DNA of 47,856 bases from Bacteroidaceae bacterium (lineage in GTDB: Bacteria; Bacteroidota; Bacteroidia; Bacteroidales; Bacteroidaceae), in contig JAFXEF010000044.1 in NCBI GenBank assembly GCA_017520935.1, positions 1 through 47,856 of the forward strand. Direction: 5' to 3'. The notes beneath the pieces were generated by a model. It had not been told where the DNA came from. It saw nothing but the letters and a program-made list of their open reading frames with translations, and did no database searches. Numbering within the stretch: position 1 is the stretch's first letter; each line of letters starts with the position of its first letter. Positions 15,994 to 26,173 of this stretch are shown in pieces. The position numbers and the translations under genes were made by a program.

Positions 15994-17901
15994 TTATTTT
16001 ACCTCCTCGAAGTCGGCATCCTGGATATTGTCACCCTGATTGGTGCTACCCTGTTGGCCTGCATCGGCGCCGGGCTGAGGACCTGCCTGACCACCTGTCT
16101 GTGCATACATCTCGGCACTGGCAGCCTGGAAGGCAGTGTTGAGCTCGTTCATGGCAGCATCGCAACCTGCGAGATCCTGTGCCTTGTGAGCATCTTTGAG
16201 TTTCTGCAGAGCAGCCTCGATGGGAGCCTTCTTGTCAGCAGGAATCTTGTCGCCAAGATCCTTGAGCTGGTTCTCAGTTTGGAAGATCATAGAGTCGGCC
16301 TGATTGAGCTTGTCCACCTTCTCGCGCTCCTTGCGGTCGGCCTCAGCATTAGCCTCAGCTTCTGCCTTCATACGCTCAATCTCCTCTTTGCTAAGACCCG
16401 ATGAAGCCTCGATGCGGATAGCCTGCTCCTTGCCGGTAGCCTTATCCTTGGCCGATACCTTGAGGATACCGTTGGCATCGATATCGAAGGTCACCTCGAT
16501 CTGGGGCACACCACGACGGGCGGGAGCGATGCCGGTGAGGTTGAACTGGCCAATCGACTTGTTCTGCGAAGCCATAGGACGCTCACCCTGAAGCACGTGG
16601 ATGGTCACCTCTGTCTGGTTATCGGCTGCGGTAGAGAACACCTCGCTCTTCTTGCAAGGGATGGTAGTGTTGGCATCGATGAGTTTAGTCATCACACCAC
16701 CCATAGTCTCGATACCCATTGACAGCGGAGTAACGTCGAGCAGCACAATGTCGCCTACGCCACCCTCCTTGTTGAGTACAGCACCCTGGATAGAGGCTCC
16801 GAGGGCAACTACCTCATCGGGGTTAACACCCTTTGAGGGAGCCTTGCCGAAGTACTCCTGCACGATCTGCTGTACGGCAGGGATACGGGTTGAACCACCT
16901 ACGAGGATTACCTCATCGATATCAGCTGTGCTGAGCTTGGCATCGGCCACGGCCTTGCGGCAGGGTTCGACACATGCCTGGATGAGGTTATGAGCCAATG
17001 ACTCGAACTTAGCACGGGTAAGGGTCTTCACCAAGTGACGGGGAACACCAGCCACAGGCATGATATAAGGAAGGTTAATCTCTGTAGAAGTCGAAGAAGA
17101 AAGTTCTATCTTGGCTTTCTCGGCAGCCTCCTTGAGACGTTGCAGAGCCATAGGATCCTGTGTGAGATCGGCACCTTCGTCGTTCTTGAACTCCTGCACC
17201 AACCAGTCGATGATTACCTGGTCGAAGTCATCGCCACCGAGGTGAGTATCGCCATTGGTAGAGAGCACCTCAAATACGCCACCACCGAACTCGAGGATAG
17301 AAATATCGAACGTACCGCCACCGAGGTCGAATACGGCAATCTTCATATCCTTGTTGGCCTTGTCGATACCGTAGGCCAGAGCAGCTGCAGTAGGCTCGTT
17401 CACGATACGCTTCACCTCCAAACCGGCAATCTGACCAGCCTCCTTGGTTGCCTGACGCTGTGAATCAGAGAAGTAGGCGGGCACGGTGATAACGGCCTCT
17501 GTCACCTCCTGACCGAGGTAGTCCTCAGCGGTCTTCTTCATCTTCTGCAGGATCATAGCAGAGATTTCCTGTGGAGTGTACTTGTGACCGTCAATGTCCA
17601 CGAGAGGAAGGTTGTTGTCGCCACGTACTACAGGGTAAGGTACGCGCGATACCTCTTTCTGCACCTGATCCCACGTCTCACCCATGAAACGCTTGATAGA
17701 GTAGATGGTGCGCTTGGGGTTGGTGATAGCCTGACGCTTGGCAGGGTCGCCCACCTTGCGCTCGCCACCATCAACGAATGCTACTACCGAAGGAGTAGTG
17801 CGCTTGCCTTCGCTGTTGGCGATTACTACAGGTTCGTTGCCCTCGAATACGGCAACACATGAGTTGGTTGTTCCTAAGTCAATACCAATAATCTTTCCCA
17901 T
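15994..17901 (-). CDS. dnaK: Molecular chaperone DnaK (Hsp70)
   Basis: A 635-residue Hsp70. The ATPase domain (about 1-380) begins [21 protein letters not shown] and holds [31 protein letters not shown] and [11 protein letters not shown]. The substrate-binding domain includes [19 protein letters not shown] and [20 protein letters not shown]. The helical lid ends in a Gly/Gln-rich tail and the usual Bacteroidetes ending QDADFEEVK. It is full length. There is no grpE or dnaJ beside it and no CIRCE-like repeat upstream. It is divergent from recA, with a 288-bp spacer between them. Confidence 0.98.
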   Translation of the reverse strand: MGKIIGIDLGTTNSCVAVFEGNEPVVIANSEGKRTTPSVVAFVDGGERKVGDPAKRQAITNPKRTIYSIKRFMGETWDQVQKEVSRVPYPVVRGDNNLPLVDIDGHKYTPQEISAMILQKMKKTAEDYLGQEVTEAVITVPAYFSDSQRQATKEAGQIAGLEVKRIVNEPTAAALAYGIDKANKDMKIAVFDLGGGTFDISILEFGGGVFEVLSTNGDTHLGGDDFDQVIIDWLVQEFKNDEGADLTQDPMALQRLKEAAEKAKIELSSSTSTEINLPYIMPVAGVPRHLVKTLTRAKFESLAHNLIQACVEPCRKAVADAKLSTADIDEVILVGGSTRIPAVQQIVQEYFGKAPSKGVNPDEVVALGASIQGAVLNKEGGVGDIVLLDVTPLSMGIETMGGVMTKLIDANTTIPCKKSEVFSTAADNQTEVTIHVLQGERPMASQNKSIGQFNLTGIAPARRGVPQIEVTFDIDANGILKVSAKDKATGKEQAIRIEASSGLSKEEIERMKAEAEANAEADRKEREKVDKLNQADSMIFQTENQLKDLGDKIPADKKAPIEAALQKLKDAHKAQDLAGCDAAMNELNTAFQAASAEMYAQTGGQAGPQPGADAGQQGSTNQGDNIQDADFEEVK

Positions 17902-18137
17902 TTTCTTATACGTTTTTAATTGTTAATACTCAAAACTTGTTTCCGTAGGCCTTTGTTCGGGCGGTTAATCTTTTTTATGCCCACGAGGCTTACGCTGAAT
18001 ATATGACAAATGCTGTGCCACAAGAAAAAATCGGAAATTTAAGTTTAAGAATAAGAAAACATCTGTCACAACTTATGACATGATGGCAGAAAAAAACTTT
18101 TTCATCTGCCAATAGTGTACATTTCGGAAAATAGTTG

Positions 18138-18145
18138 TACCTTTG
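18138..18145 (+). promoter_or_regulatory. -7 box of recA
   Basis: TACCTTTG, an exact TAnnTTTG match 45 bases before the recA ATG. No good -33 TTTG is seen at the usual distance. TGTAC occurs on both sides (18117-18121 and 18136-18140) but is not a recognised SOS box. Confidence 0.6.
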
Positions 18146-18189
18146 AACTCCGAGAAACAAAACTGTAAAAAGCAACAATAAGAAACAAT

Positions 18190-19281
18190 ATGGCAAAGAA
18201 AGAAAAAGTAGAGATAATGACAGACGACCCCGCGAACAAACTGAAAGCCCTACAGGCTGCCATGGCCAAGATAGAGAAGGACTTCGGCAAGGGTGCCATC
18301 ATGAAGCTGGGTGATGACAGCATACAAGAGATTGAGGTCATCCCCACCGGCTCCATCAGTCTCAACGCCGCCCTTGGCGTAGGCGGCTACCCACGTGGCC
18401 GTGTAGTAGAGATATATGGTCCCGAGTCATCAGGTAAGACCACCTTGGCCATCCATGCCATTGCCGAGGCACAGAAAAATGGGGGCATAGCAGCCATCAT
18501 CGATGCCGAACACGCCTTCGACCGTTTTTATGCACAGAAACTCGGAGTAGATGTCAACAACCTGCTCATTGCCCAACCTGACAATGGCGAGCAGGCACTG
18601 GCTATCGCCGAGCAGCTCATATCCTCAGCAGCGGTAGACCTCGTGGTGGTAGACTCCGTAGCCGCCCTCACCCCCAAAGCCGAGATTGAAGGCGACATGG
18701 GCGATAACAAGGTAGGCCTCCAAGCACGCCTCATGAGTCAGGCACTGCGCAAGCTCACAGCCACCATAGCCAAGACCAACACCACCTGTATCTTCATCAA
18801 CCAACTGCGCGAGAAGATAGGCGTGATGTTCGGTAACCCCGAGACCACCACAGGCGGTAACGCACTCAAGTTCTACGCATCAGTCCGTATCGACATCCGC
18901 AAGTCGGGCTCGCCCATCAAGGACGGTGACGAGGCCATAGGAAACCAAGTGAAGGTCAAGATTGTCAAGAACAAGGTAGCGCCCCCCTTCCGCAAAGCAG
19001 AATTCGACATCATGTTCGGCGAGGGTATCTCCAAGACAGGTGAGATTATCGACCTCGGTGTAGACTTCGGTATCATCAAGAAGTCCGGTTCATGGTTCTC
19101 ATACGAAGGCACCAAGCTTGCCCAAGGCCGCGATGCCACCAAGCAACTCATAGCCGACAATCCTGAACTGGCCGAAGAGCTCGAAGCCAAAATCATGAAG
19201 GCACTGAAGGAGAAGGAGCCAGTCACCACATCCAAGTCAGACACTTCGGACTCAGACACCCAGGAGACCACTGAAGATTAA
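18190..19281 (+). CDS. recA: Recombinase RecA
   Basis: A 363-residue RecA, the ATP-dependent strand-exchange protein of homologous recombination and SOS induction. The Walker A motif GPESSGKT is at 77-84. Walker B is in [12 protein letters not shown]. Loops L1 and L2 are visible ([20 protein letters not shown] and [19 protein letters not shown]). The C-terminus is an acidic Ser/Thr/Asp tail ([17 protein letters not shown]) and somewhat longer than usual. The start is the only Met before the conserved region, 45 bases after the -7 box. nagB follows 42 bases after the stop. Confidence 0.98.
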   Translation: MAKKEKVEIMTDDPANKLKALQAAMAKIEKDFGKGAIMKLGDDSIQEIEVIPTGSISLNAALGVGGYPRGRVVEIYGPESSGKTTLAIHAIAEAQKNGGIAAIIDAEHAFDRFYAQKLGVDVNNLLIAQPDNGEQALAIAEQLISSAAVDLVVVDSVAALTPKAEIEGDMGDNKVGLQARLMSQALRKLTATIAKTNTTCIFINQLREKIGVMFGNPETTTGGNALKFYASVRIDIRKSGSPIKDGDEAIGNQVKVKIVKNKVAPPFRKAEFDIMFGEGISKTGEIIDLGVDFGIIKKSGSWFSYEGTKLAQGRDATKQLIADNPELAEELEAKIMKALKEKEPVTTSKSDTSDSDTQETTED

Positions 19282-19323
19282 GAATCTTAAAATCTAATCA
19301 ACCATATCTAAACAAAAAGAATT

Positions 19324-20115
19324 ATGCGCCTGATTATCCAACCCAACCCACAGCAGATGGCTGTATGGGCAGCATCACACATCGTGAAGCGTATCAATGA
19401 GTTCGGCCCCACAGCCGAGAAACCCTTCGTATTGGGCCTCCCCACAGGTGGCACACCGTTAGGCACCTACAAGGAGCTAATCCGCCTCCACAAAGAGGGA
19501 AAGGTAAGTTTCCAGAATGTAGTAACCTTCAATATGGATGAATATGTAGGCCTTCCCGAGGAACACCCCGAAAGCTACCACTCATTCATGTGGAACAACT
19601 TTTTCAGTCACGTTGACGTGAAAAAGGAGAACGTGAACATCCTCAACGGCAATGCCGAAGACCTCGATGCCGAGTGTGCCCGTTATGAAGAAAAGATCAA
19701 ATCGTATGGTGGCATCCACCTCTTCATGGGAGGTATCGGTCCCGACGGTCACATCGCCTTCAACGAACCGGGTTCATCACTTACCTCACGCACCCGTCAG
19801 AAGACCTTGACCACCGATACCATCATCGCCAACTCACGCTTCTTTGACAACGACGTGAACAAAGTTCCCAAGACAGCTGTCACCGTAGGTGTAGGCACTG
19901 TAATGGATGCCAAGGAGGTACTCATTCTCGCCAACGGACACAACAAGGCACAGGCACTGTACCACGCAGTAGAGGGTAGCATCACCCAGATGTGGACCAT
20001 CAGCGTACTGCAGCTCCATCCCCACGGCATCATCGTATGTGACGATGCTGCTACCGTAGAGCTCAAGGTAGGTACCGTAAACTACTTCAAGGACATCGAG
20101 AAGGACAACTTGTAA
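19324..20115 (+). CDS. nagB: Glucosamine-6-phosphate deaminase
   Basis: A 263-residue cytosolic enzyme converting glucosamine-6-phosphate to fructose-6-phosphate and ammonia. The family motifs are complete: [17 protein letters not shown] for the phosphate site, [11 protein letters not shown] with the catalytic Asp, and [16 protein letters not shown] with the catalytic His and Glu. Length is typical (E. coli 266). It would end the amino-sugar route fed by the sialic-acid operon about 2.5 kb downstream, although a terminator and DUF4954 lie between. It is probably co-transcribed with recA or driven from an unseen promoter; the spacer is only 42 bp. Confidence 0.96.
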   Translation: MRLIIQPNPQQMAVWAASHIVKRINEFGPTAEKPFVLGLPTGGTPLGTYKELIRLHKEGKVSFQNVVTFNMDEYVGLPEEHPESYHSFMWNNFFSHVDVKKENVNILNGNAEDLDAECARYEEKIKSYGGIHLFMGGIGPDGHIAFNEPGSSLTSRTRQKTLTTDTIIANSRFFDNDVNKVPKTAVTVGVGTVMDAKEVLILANGHNKAQALYHAVEGSITQMWTISVLQLHPHGIIVCDDAATVELKVGTVNYFKDIEKDNL

Positions 20116-20144
20116 GCGTCAGCACAAACTGATATCAATAATAA

Positions 20145-20183
20145 GGAGAGAGGTTTTGCCAAACCTCTCTCCTTTTCTTTTCT
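20145..20183 (+). terminator. Rho-independent terminator after nagB
   Basis: A perfect 12-bp stem GGAGAGAGGTTT with loop TGCC, followed by TTTTCTTTTCT, 29 bases after the nagB stop. Confidence 0.93.
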
Positions 20184-20290
20184 ATTGAAAACCTTGAGAT
20201 ATTACAATATGTTATATAATTTTACGTTTTTATCCATAAGAGTACCCTTCATTCAACACAAAAGACATCACCCCCTAAACTATAGTTATA

Positions 20291-22522
20291 ATGGAAAGAG
20301 TAACCCTATTGCCCACCGAAGCCCTCTACGACGGCTGGATTGATCCTAAATATATCCCCGCAGGAAAAGACAAGTACCACATACGCAACCGTCAGGCACA
20401 TAAGCCAAGAAACGGATGGCGACACCTGCGCAGCGATGAGATAGAGCGACTGGTGAAGAGCGGCAACTCGGCCACATCATGGGATACGGTGTGGGTGACC
20501 GATGAGTTTGAGCCACGTATGGTGAGAGACAATAAATTCTACGGCACTGTTCGTATTGGCCGTGTGAGCAGCGGAGCTCTGCAATATCACGACCTGCGAT
20601 TGCCGGTGGGCATCACCAACTCGAACATACACTCGTGCGATATTGGCGATGACTGTGCCATACACGACGTACACTACCTGTCGCACTACATCATAGGCAA
20701 CCACTGCATGCTGTTCAACATACAGGAGATGGACACCACAGACCACGCCAAGTTTGGAGTAGGCATAGTCAAGGATGGCGAGCCCGAAGAGGTGCGCGTA
20801 AAGATACAGATCATGAACGAGACGGGAGTGCGTTCGGTAATACCCTTCGACGGGATGACCACAGCCGATGCCTACCTGTGGGCCAAGTACGTAGACGACC
20901 GACTGCTACAGGCACGCCTAACCGATATCACCCAACGCACAGCCGACCATCAGCGCGGATACTACGGCGAGATAGGCGAACGCTGCGTGATAAAGAACTC
21001 GAGCATCATCAAAGACGTGAAGATAGGTACCGACTGCTATATCAAGGGAGCCTCAAAACTGAAGAACATCACCATCAACTCATCGGACAAAGAACCCTCA
21101 CAGATAGGAGAAAACGTCATATTAGTCAACGGCATCGTGGGCTACGGATGCCGCATATTCTACTCGTGTACGGCAGTGAAATTCATTCTGGGCAACAACT
21201 CAAACCTCAAGTACGGAGCACGTCTTATCGACTCTATCATGGGTGACAACAGTACCATCTCGTGCTGCGAAGTGCTCAACAACCTCATATTCCCAGCCCA
21301 CGAGCAGCATCACAACAACTCGTTCCTCATCGCCTCAGTCATTATGGGACAGAGTAATATGGCAGCCGGCGCTACCATAGGCTCAAACCACAACAGCCGT
21401 ACCAACGACGGCGAGATAGTGGCAGGCCGAGGATTTTGGCCAGGGTTATGCTCGTCAGTGAAGCACTCGAGCAAGTTCGCCTCATTCACCCTACTGGCCA
21501 AGGGCGATTATCCCGTAGAGATGCACATACCCCTGCCCTTCTCCCTGGTGAGCAACAACGTCACCCATGACCGCCTCGAGGTGCTACCTGCCTACTGGTG
21601 GCTATATAATATGTATGCGCTCGCACGCAATTCGTGGAAATACCAAGCCCGCGACCGCCGCGTGACCAAAATACAGAACATCGAATTCAACACCTTTGCC
21701 CCCGACACCATGCAGGAGGTAGTCGCTGCACGGGAGATGCTGGAGGCCTGGGTAGGAAAGGCTTACACAAAATGGAGAAAGGAGCAAGACTGTGCCAACA
21801 AGCAGGACACAAGCCCACTTGCCATCTCCCAGCCGTGGAACGATACCCCCCAACTCATCGGCCGGCAGCTTCTCAAGGGCGACCGCGCCATCGTAGACCG
21901 CCTCACCGTATTGGGCGAAGGCATGGAGAAAAGCCGCCGTCCCGTACACATACTCAAGGTATATGATGCCTACCACGCCTACGGCGACATGCTTATACAC
22001 TATGCCCTGACGAATGTAATGGATAATATGGAAGGCCTAAAAGATTTAGGAAGCATAGAGGGCGCAGAGAACTCAGCAAAATCCCTCTGGGTAAACTTGG
22101 GTGGGCAGCTGATGATGAATCGCGACCTCGACCGTCTGCGCAACGACATCCGCTCAGGCCGGCTCGACTCGTGGAGAGCCATACACCGCCGCTACAACAA
22201 GCTGTGGGAACACTACCCTACTGATCGCCTGCATCATGCTATCGGCTGCCTGATGACTGTATTGGACACCGACAGAATGTCACCCGATCTCTGGTTACAG
22301 GCCCTCGCCCACGAAGAACGCATACAACGCCGTATTGCCGAGCAGGTGTATCTCTCACGCAAGAAAGATCATGACAACCCTTTCCGTCAGCTCACCTGCC
22401 GCAACGAAGAGGAGGTACAAGCCGTATTCGGAAACATTGACGAAAACAGCTTCGTATGTCAAATGCGCGAAGAGTGCAACCGCAACCTCGCAACCATAGA
22501 AAAGCTACGGGGGATGATTTAA
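20291..22522 (+). CDS. DUF4954 family protein with beta-helix core
   Basis: A 743-residue cytosolic protein of the DUF4954 family, common in Bacteroidetes. The middle part (about 105-400) reads as a left-handed parallel beta-helix with hexapeptide-like steps (SNIHSCDIGDDCAIHDV, NSSIIKDVKIGTDCYIKGASKL, LIDSIMGDNSTISCCEV, ATIGSNHNSRTNDGEIVAGRGFWPG), as in sugar-nucleotide acyl- or uridylyltransferases. The C-terminal 300 residues are helical, with no recognisable catalytic motif. Its activity is unknown. Its place between nagB and the sialic-acid operon hints at amino-sugar or nucleotide-sugar metabolism, but that is inference. No clear promoter was found in the 107 bases after the nagB terminator. 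Confidence 0.85.
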   Translation: MERVTLLPTEALYDGWIDPKYIPAGKDKYHIRNRQAHKPRNGWRHLRSDEIERLVKSGNSATSWDTVWVTDEFEPRMVRDNKFYGTVRIGRVSSGALQYHDLRLPVGITNSNIHSCDIGDDCAIHDVHYLSHYIIGNHCMLFNIQEMDTTDHAKFGVGIVKDGEPEEVRVKIQIMNETGVRSVIPFDGMTTADAYLWAKYVDDRLLQARLTDITQRTADHQRGYYGEIGERCVIKNSSIIKDVKIGTDCYIKGASKLKNITINSSDKEPSQIGENVILVNGIVGYGCRIFYSCTAVKFILGNNSNLKYGARLIDSIMGDNSTISCCEVLNNLIFPAHEQHHNNSFLIASVIMGQSNMAAGATIGSNHNSRTNDGEIVAGRGFWPGLCSSVKHSSKFASFTLLAKGDYPVEMHIPLPFSLVSNNVTHDRLEVLPAYWWLYNMYALARNSWKYQARDRRVTKIQNIEFNTFAPDTMQEVVAAREMLEAWVGKAYTKWRKEQDCANKQDTSPLAISQPWNDTPQLIGRQLLKGDRAIVDRLTVLGEGMEKSRRPVHILKVYDAYHAYGDMLIHYALTNVMDNMEGLKDLGSIEGAENSAKSLWVNLGGQLMMNRDLDRLRNDIRSGRLDSWRAIHRRYNKLWEHYPTDRLHHAIGCLMTVLDTDRMSPDLWLQALAHEERIQRRIAEQVYLSRKKDHDNPFRQLTCRNEEEVQAVFGNIDENSFVCQMREECNRNLATIEKLRGMI

Positions 22523-22563
22523 GACATTTTCCACGAATAACACATCGCAAAAGAGAATAAACC

Positions 22564-22605
22564 TAAGGATAGTTTTGGCAATTGCCAAAACTATCCTTAC
22601 CTTTG
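22564..22605 (+). promoter_or_regulatory. nan operon promoter inside a perfect 36-bp palindrome (likely operator)
   Basis: 22564-22599 is a perfect 36-bp palindrome; the half-site is TAAGGATAGTTTTGGCAA. It holds the -33 TTTG (22574-22577). After exactly 20 bp comes the -7 TACCTTTG (22598-22605), whose first two bases are the last two of the palindrome. A repressor bound here would block the promoter. No T-run follows, so it is not a standard terminator for DUF4954. Confidence 0.85.
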
Positions 22606-22651
22606 CGCAAACACAATACTGACAACAATCACATACAAAAAGAACAGTACT

Positions 22652-23569
22652 ATGGAAAAGATTATCGGGCTCATCGATGCCCCCTTCACCCCCTTCTACG
22701 CCGATGGCGAAGTCAACTACGAACCCATTCCCGCATACGCCGAGATGTTGCAGAAGAACGGCCTCAAGGGCGTGTTCATCAACGGTTCTTCAGGCGAAGG
22801 ATATATGCTCACCGAAGAGGAGCGCATCAACCTTGCCGAGGTATGGCTACACGCTGCTCCCAAGGATTTCAAGGTCATCGTACACGTTGGCAGCACCTGC
22901 GTGAAGAGTGCCCGCCGCATGGCTGCCCATGCACAACAGATAGGGGCTTTCGGTATCGGCACCATGGCACCGCCCTTCCCTAAAATCAATCGCATAGAGG
23001 AACTGGTGAAATACTGCGAAGAGATAGCCTCGGCGGCTCCCGAACTACCCTTCTACTATTACCATATCCCAGCATTCAACGGTGCATATCTCTCTATGGT
23101 CGACTTCCTCAAGGCTGTTGACGGACGTATACCCAACTTCGCTGGCATCAAGTACACCTTCGAGAGCATCTACGAATACAACCAGTGCCGTCTCTACAAG
23201 AACGGCAAGTACGATATGCTCCACGGACAAGACGAGACCATACTGCCCTCGCTCGCTATGGGTGGTGCACAAGGCGGCATCGGTGGCACCACCAACTACA
23301 ACGGCTGCAACCTCGTGGGCATCATCGATGCTTGGAACGCGGGCGACATAGAGAAGGCACGCGAACTGCAGAACTTCTCGCAAGAGGTCATCAATGTCAT
23401 CTGCCACTACCGTGGCAACATCGTATGCGGCAAGCGCATCATGAAGCTCATCGGACTGGACCTTGGCCCCAACCGCACACCTTTCCAGAACATGACCGAC
23501 GAAGAGGAGGCTGCCTGCCGCAAGGAGTTGGAAGCCATCAACTTCTTTAAGCGTTGCAACAAGTTTTAA
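22652..23569 (+). CDS. nanA: N-acetylneuraminate lyase
   Basis: A 305-residue class I aldolase that cleaves N-acetylneuraminate to N-acetylmannosamine and pyruvate. It has the DHDPS/NAL barrel fold: the carboxylate-binding GSSGEG at 45-50, Tyr137 in FYYYHIP, and the Schiff-base Lys167 in GIKYTFES. These are the positions expected from E. coli NanA. GGIGGTTNYNG follows in the C-terminal half. It is the first gene of a three-gene operon (gaps of 15 and 72 bases) with a transporter and an epimerase, which confirms sialic acid rather than another 2-keto acid as the substrate. Transcription is expected from the palindromic promoter, with a leader of about 40 bases. Confidence 0.95.
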   Translation: MEKIIGLIDAPFTPFYADGEVNYEPIPAYAEMLQKNGLKGVFINGSSGEGYMLTEEERINLAEVWLHAAPKDFKVIVHVGSTCVKSARRMAAHAQQIGAFGIGTMAPPFPKINRIEELVKYCEEIASAAPELPFYYYHIPAFNGAYLSMVDFLKAVDGRIPNFAGIKYTFESIYEYNQCRLYKNGKYDMLHGQDETILPSLAMGGAQGGIGGTTNYNGCNLVGIIDAWNAGDIEKARELQNFSQEVINVICHYRGNIVCGKRIMKLIGLDLGPNRTPFQNMTDEEEAACRKELEAINFFKRCNKF

Positions 23570-23584
23570 GAAACTAATTTTACC

Positions 23585-26101
23585 ATGAGACGAACACTTC
23601 TTCTCCCCCTGCTCTTCTGCTCTATGCTATGCATGGCGCAGAACCGGGTTTCCGTAACTCCTGCAAAGCCTATGAGCGATGCCGTGTCAGGTCACTATGC
23701 CGCTTGGCTGATGGGCGAGCTATCGACCTACGGAGGATGTAACTTCCCCGATGTACCCTGCGCCGACGGTGGACAGAAAGTCTACTACCCCCAAGCCTAC
23801 GGAGCCAGCGTGCAGGTACCCGGAGGAGCCGTATACCTTGGCGGTATGAATGCCACGACCTCGCTCAGCGAGTGCGTATTCCTCAGTGCCGCCGATGGCA
23901 AGAGCACCCCCATCGCATCACTGCCCAAGCCCCTTGACAACTTTGCCGCCACCTACCACGGCGGCATGCTATGGGTAGCCGGTGGCCAGAGCAACGGCGT
24001 GCCCAACCGAGAGGTCTACTCCCTACCCTATCCGAGCAATGCTACTGCATGGAGCCTTGCCGCTACCCTGCCCGACGAATGCCGCCTGCAGCCCTGCGTG
24101 GTTGCACAGAACACCGCCACAGGCTATGCTCTGTTTGTATTCGGAGGTTACCAACCCAAGGGCGACAGCCAAGAAGCCTTGGTACACACCGATGGCGTAT
24201 ACATGCCTATCGCCACCCTGAAAAAGGGAGGCGCAACGCCTGCTCAGTGGAAGCGCACAGCGCCTGCAACAATAAATAACAACGTGAATCACCCGGAGAC
24301 AATTCATCATTCATCTCAGGCTCTTGTGGGCAGTACCTGTACTCCCGTGGGTTACAGCCACGTGCTCTTCTTTGGCGGTGTAGACCACGACATCTTCCTC
24401 AGCGCCATCAGCGGCCAGCAAGACAGTCTGTACCTGCGCCACCAGCCCGAGTGGTACCGCTTCCGCAAGGATGTGCTCACCTACCACACCATCACCGACT
24501 CTTGGGGCATACTCCCCGGCGACAGTTTATTGGCACGTGCCGGTGCCTGCCTCACTCCCGAGGTGGGAGGCAAAGGCTGGAGCTATAGCGGTGGCGAACT
24601 GATGCCGGGCGTGCGCACTACAGATGTATCGCACATTGAGGTCACCAACGACAAGAGCTTCGGCTGGCTCAACTGGACCATACTCATCTTCTACCTCGTG
24701 GCCATGCTGCTCATGGGATTCTACTTCATGCGCAAGGAGAAGGGTGCCGACGACTTCTTCAAGGGCGGCGGCCGCATCCCCTGGTGGGCAGCAGGTATCA
24801 GTATCTATGCCACCATGCTCTCGGCCATCACCTATATGACCATCCCGGCCAAGGCATACACCACCAACTGGACCTACTATCCCATGTTGTGGATGATACT
24901 GCTCATCAGCTTCCCCGTCATCAAATACTACCTACCCTACTTCCGCAAGCTCAACGTGACCAGTGCCTACGAGATACTGGAACAGCGCTTCAACCTCTTC
25001 ACCCGCTTGCTGGCCTCCACACTCTTCTGTATCTTCATGATTGTGCGTATGGCCATCGTACTCTACCTGCCCTCGCTGGCTCTCACGGCCGTGACAGGCA
25101 TCGACATCTATCTGTGCATCGTGCTCATGGGCTTGGTCACCATCATCTACTGCACCATGGGCGGCGTCGAGGCTGTCATCTGGGGCGATGTGATACAGGG
25201 TCTGATACTGGTCTTCGGAGCCATCTTTGCCGTGATATACCTCGCTGTCAACACCGAGGGCGGTGTGATGGGTTGCATCGACATCGCCTTGGAGAACGAC
25301 AAACTGCGCCTGTTCGACTGGAACAACTCCTGGTCGCAAGCTTGCTGGTGGGTCATCATCATCGGAGGCCTGGCCAATAACCTCATCTCCTACACCTCCG
25401 ACCAGACCGTCATCCAGCGTTACCTCACCACCCCCGACGAGAAATCTGCCGGACGTGGTATCCTGGTCAACGGTCTGATGAGCGTGTTCGTATCCGTAGC
25501 CTTCTATATGATAGGCACCGGACTCTACACCTTCTACAAGACTCATCCCGCCGAGCTCGACGTCACCATGGCACAGTCCGATGCCATCTTCCCCTTCTTC
25601 ATGATGAGTCAGATGCCTGCCGGTGTGGCCGGAATGCTCATAGCCGCCATCTTTGCTGCTACCATGAGCACCATTTCGAGCAACATCAACAGTGTTGCCA
25701 CCGCATTTTCCATCGACTTCTGGAAGCGTTTCCGCCGCACTACCGACTCGCAGCTCGTTGTCGTAGCCCGCTGGGCCTCCATGGTGAGCGGCATGGTGGG
25801 TCTGCTCCTCGCCCTGTTCATGGCTACGTGGGACATACAGTCGTTCCTCGACTTCTTCAACGAGGCATTAGGCCTGCTCACCAGCGGCTTGGGCGGTCTG
25901 TTCTTCATCGCCGTCTTCATGAAGCGTGTCAAAGGCTATGCCGCCCTTGCCGGCTTTGTGGTGGGCGAAGCCGTCGTGTTCTGGATGAGCGAATGCACCG
26001 ATGCCAACTTCTTCCTCTTCGGAGCCACCGGCATGGTAGTGAGCATCGTAGTGGCCTGGCTACTATCAATAGGAACATACTTTAAGAAAAGCCAACTATA
26101 A
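23585..26101 (+). CDS. Kelch mutarotase fused to sodium/solute symporter (sialic acid uptake)
   Basis: An 838-residue fusion. Residues 1-18 are a signal peptide (MRRTLLLPLLFCSMLCMAQ). About 30-345 is a kelch-like beta-propeller of the NanM / cyclically permuted mutarotase type (AYGASVQVPGGAVYLGGMN, FAATYHGGMLWVAGGQSNG, ALFVFGGYQP, SHVLFFGGVDHD), predicted periplasmic. From about 358 a sodium/solute symporter domain with about 13 membrane helices begins (FGWLNWTILIFYLVAMLLMGFYFMRKEKGADDFFKGGGRIPWW); the late motif SSNINSVATAFSIDFWKRF is typical of the family. The propeller would convert alpha- to beta-Neu5Ac next to the carrier. A short Asn/His-rich stretch (INNNVNHPETIHHSS, about 230-244) looks like a local insertion in the propeller. 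Its place between nanA and the epimerase gives the substrate. Confidence 0.9.
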   Translation: MRRTLLLPLLFCSMLCMAQNRVSVTPAKPMSDAVSGHYAAWLMGELSTYGGCNFPDVPCADGGQKVYYPQAYGASVQVPGGAVYLGGMNATTSLSECVFLSAADGKSTPIASLPKPLDNFAATYHGGMLWVAGGQSNGVPNREVYSLPYPSNATAWSLAATLPDECRLQPCVVAQNTATGYALFVFGGYQPKGDSQEALVHTDGVYMPIATLKKGGATPAQWKRTAPATINNNVNHPETIHHSSQALVGSTCTPVGYSHVLFFGGVDHDIFLSAISGQQDSLYLRHQPEWYRFRKDVLTYHTITDSWGILPGDSLLARAGACLTPEVGGKGWSYSGGELMPGVRTTDVSHIEVTNDKSFGWLNWTILIFYLVAMLLMGFYFMRKEKGADDFFKGGGRIPWWAAGISIYATMLSAITYMTIPAKAYTTNWTYYPMLWMILLISFPVIKYYLPYFRKLNVTSAYEILEQRFNLFTRLLASTLFCIFMIVRMAIVLYLPSLALTAVTGIDIYLCIVLMGLVTIIYCTMGGVEAVIWGDVIQGLILVFGAIFAVIYLAVNTEGGVMGCIDIALENDKLRLFDWNNSWSQACWWVIIIGGLANNLISYTSDQTVIQRYLTTPDEKSAGRGILVNGLMSVFVSVAFYMIGTGLYTFYKTHPAELDVTMAQSDAIFPFFMMSQMPAGVAGMLIAAIFAATMSTISSNINSVATAFSIDFWKRFRRTTDSQLVVVARWASMVSGMVGLLLALFMATWDIQSFLDFFNEALGLLTSGLGGLFFIAVFMKRVKGYAALAGFVVGEAVVFWMSECTDANFFLFGATGMVVSIVVAWLLSIGTYFKKSQL

Positions 26102-26173
26102 TTCCCAAGAAAAACCATAGGAAATCCTATGACATCATAGATAATCCTCTACCCCCTCTAATATAAAACTACT

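Noticed and set aside
17902..18189. CIRCE or SOS operator between dnaK and recA
   Set aside because: No CIRCE-type inverted repeat and no recognisable LexA box were found; only a -7 box for recA is supported.
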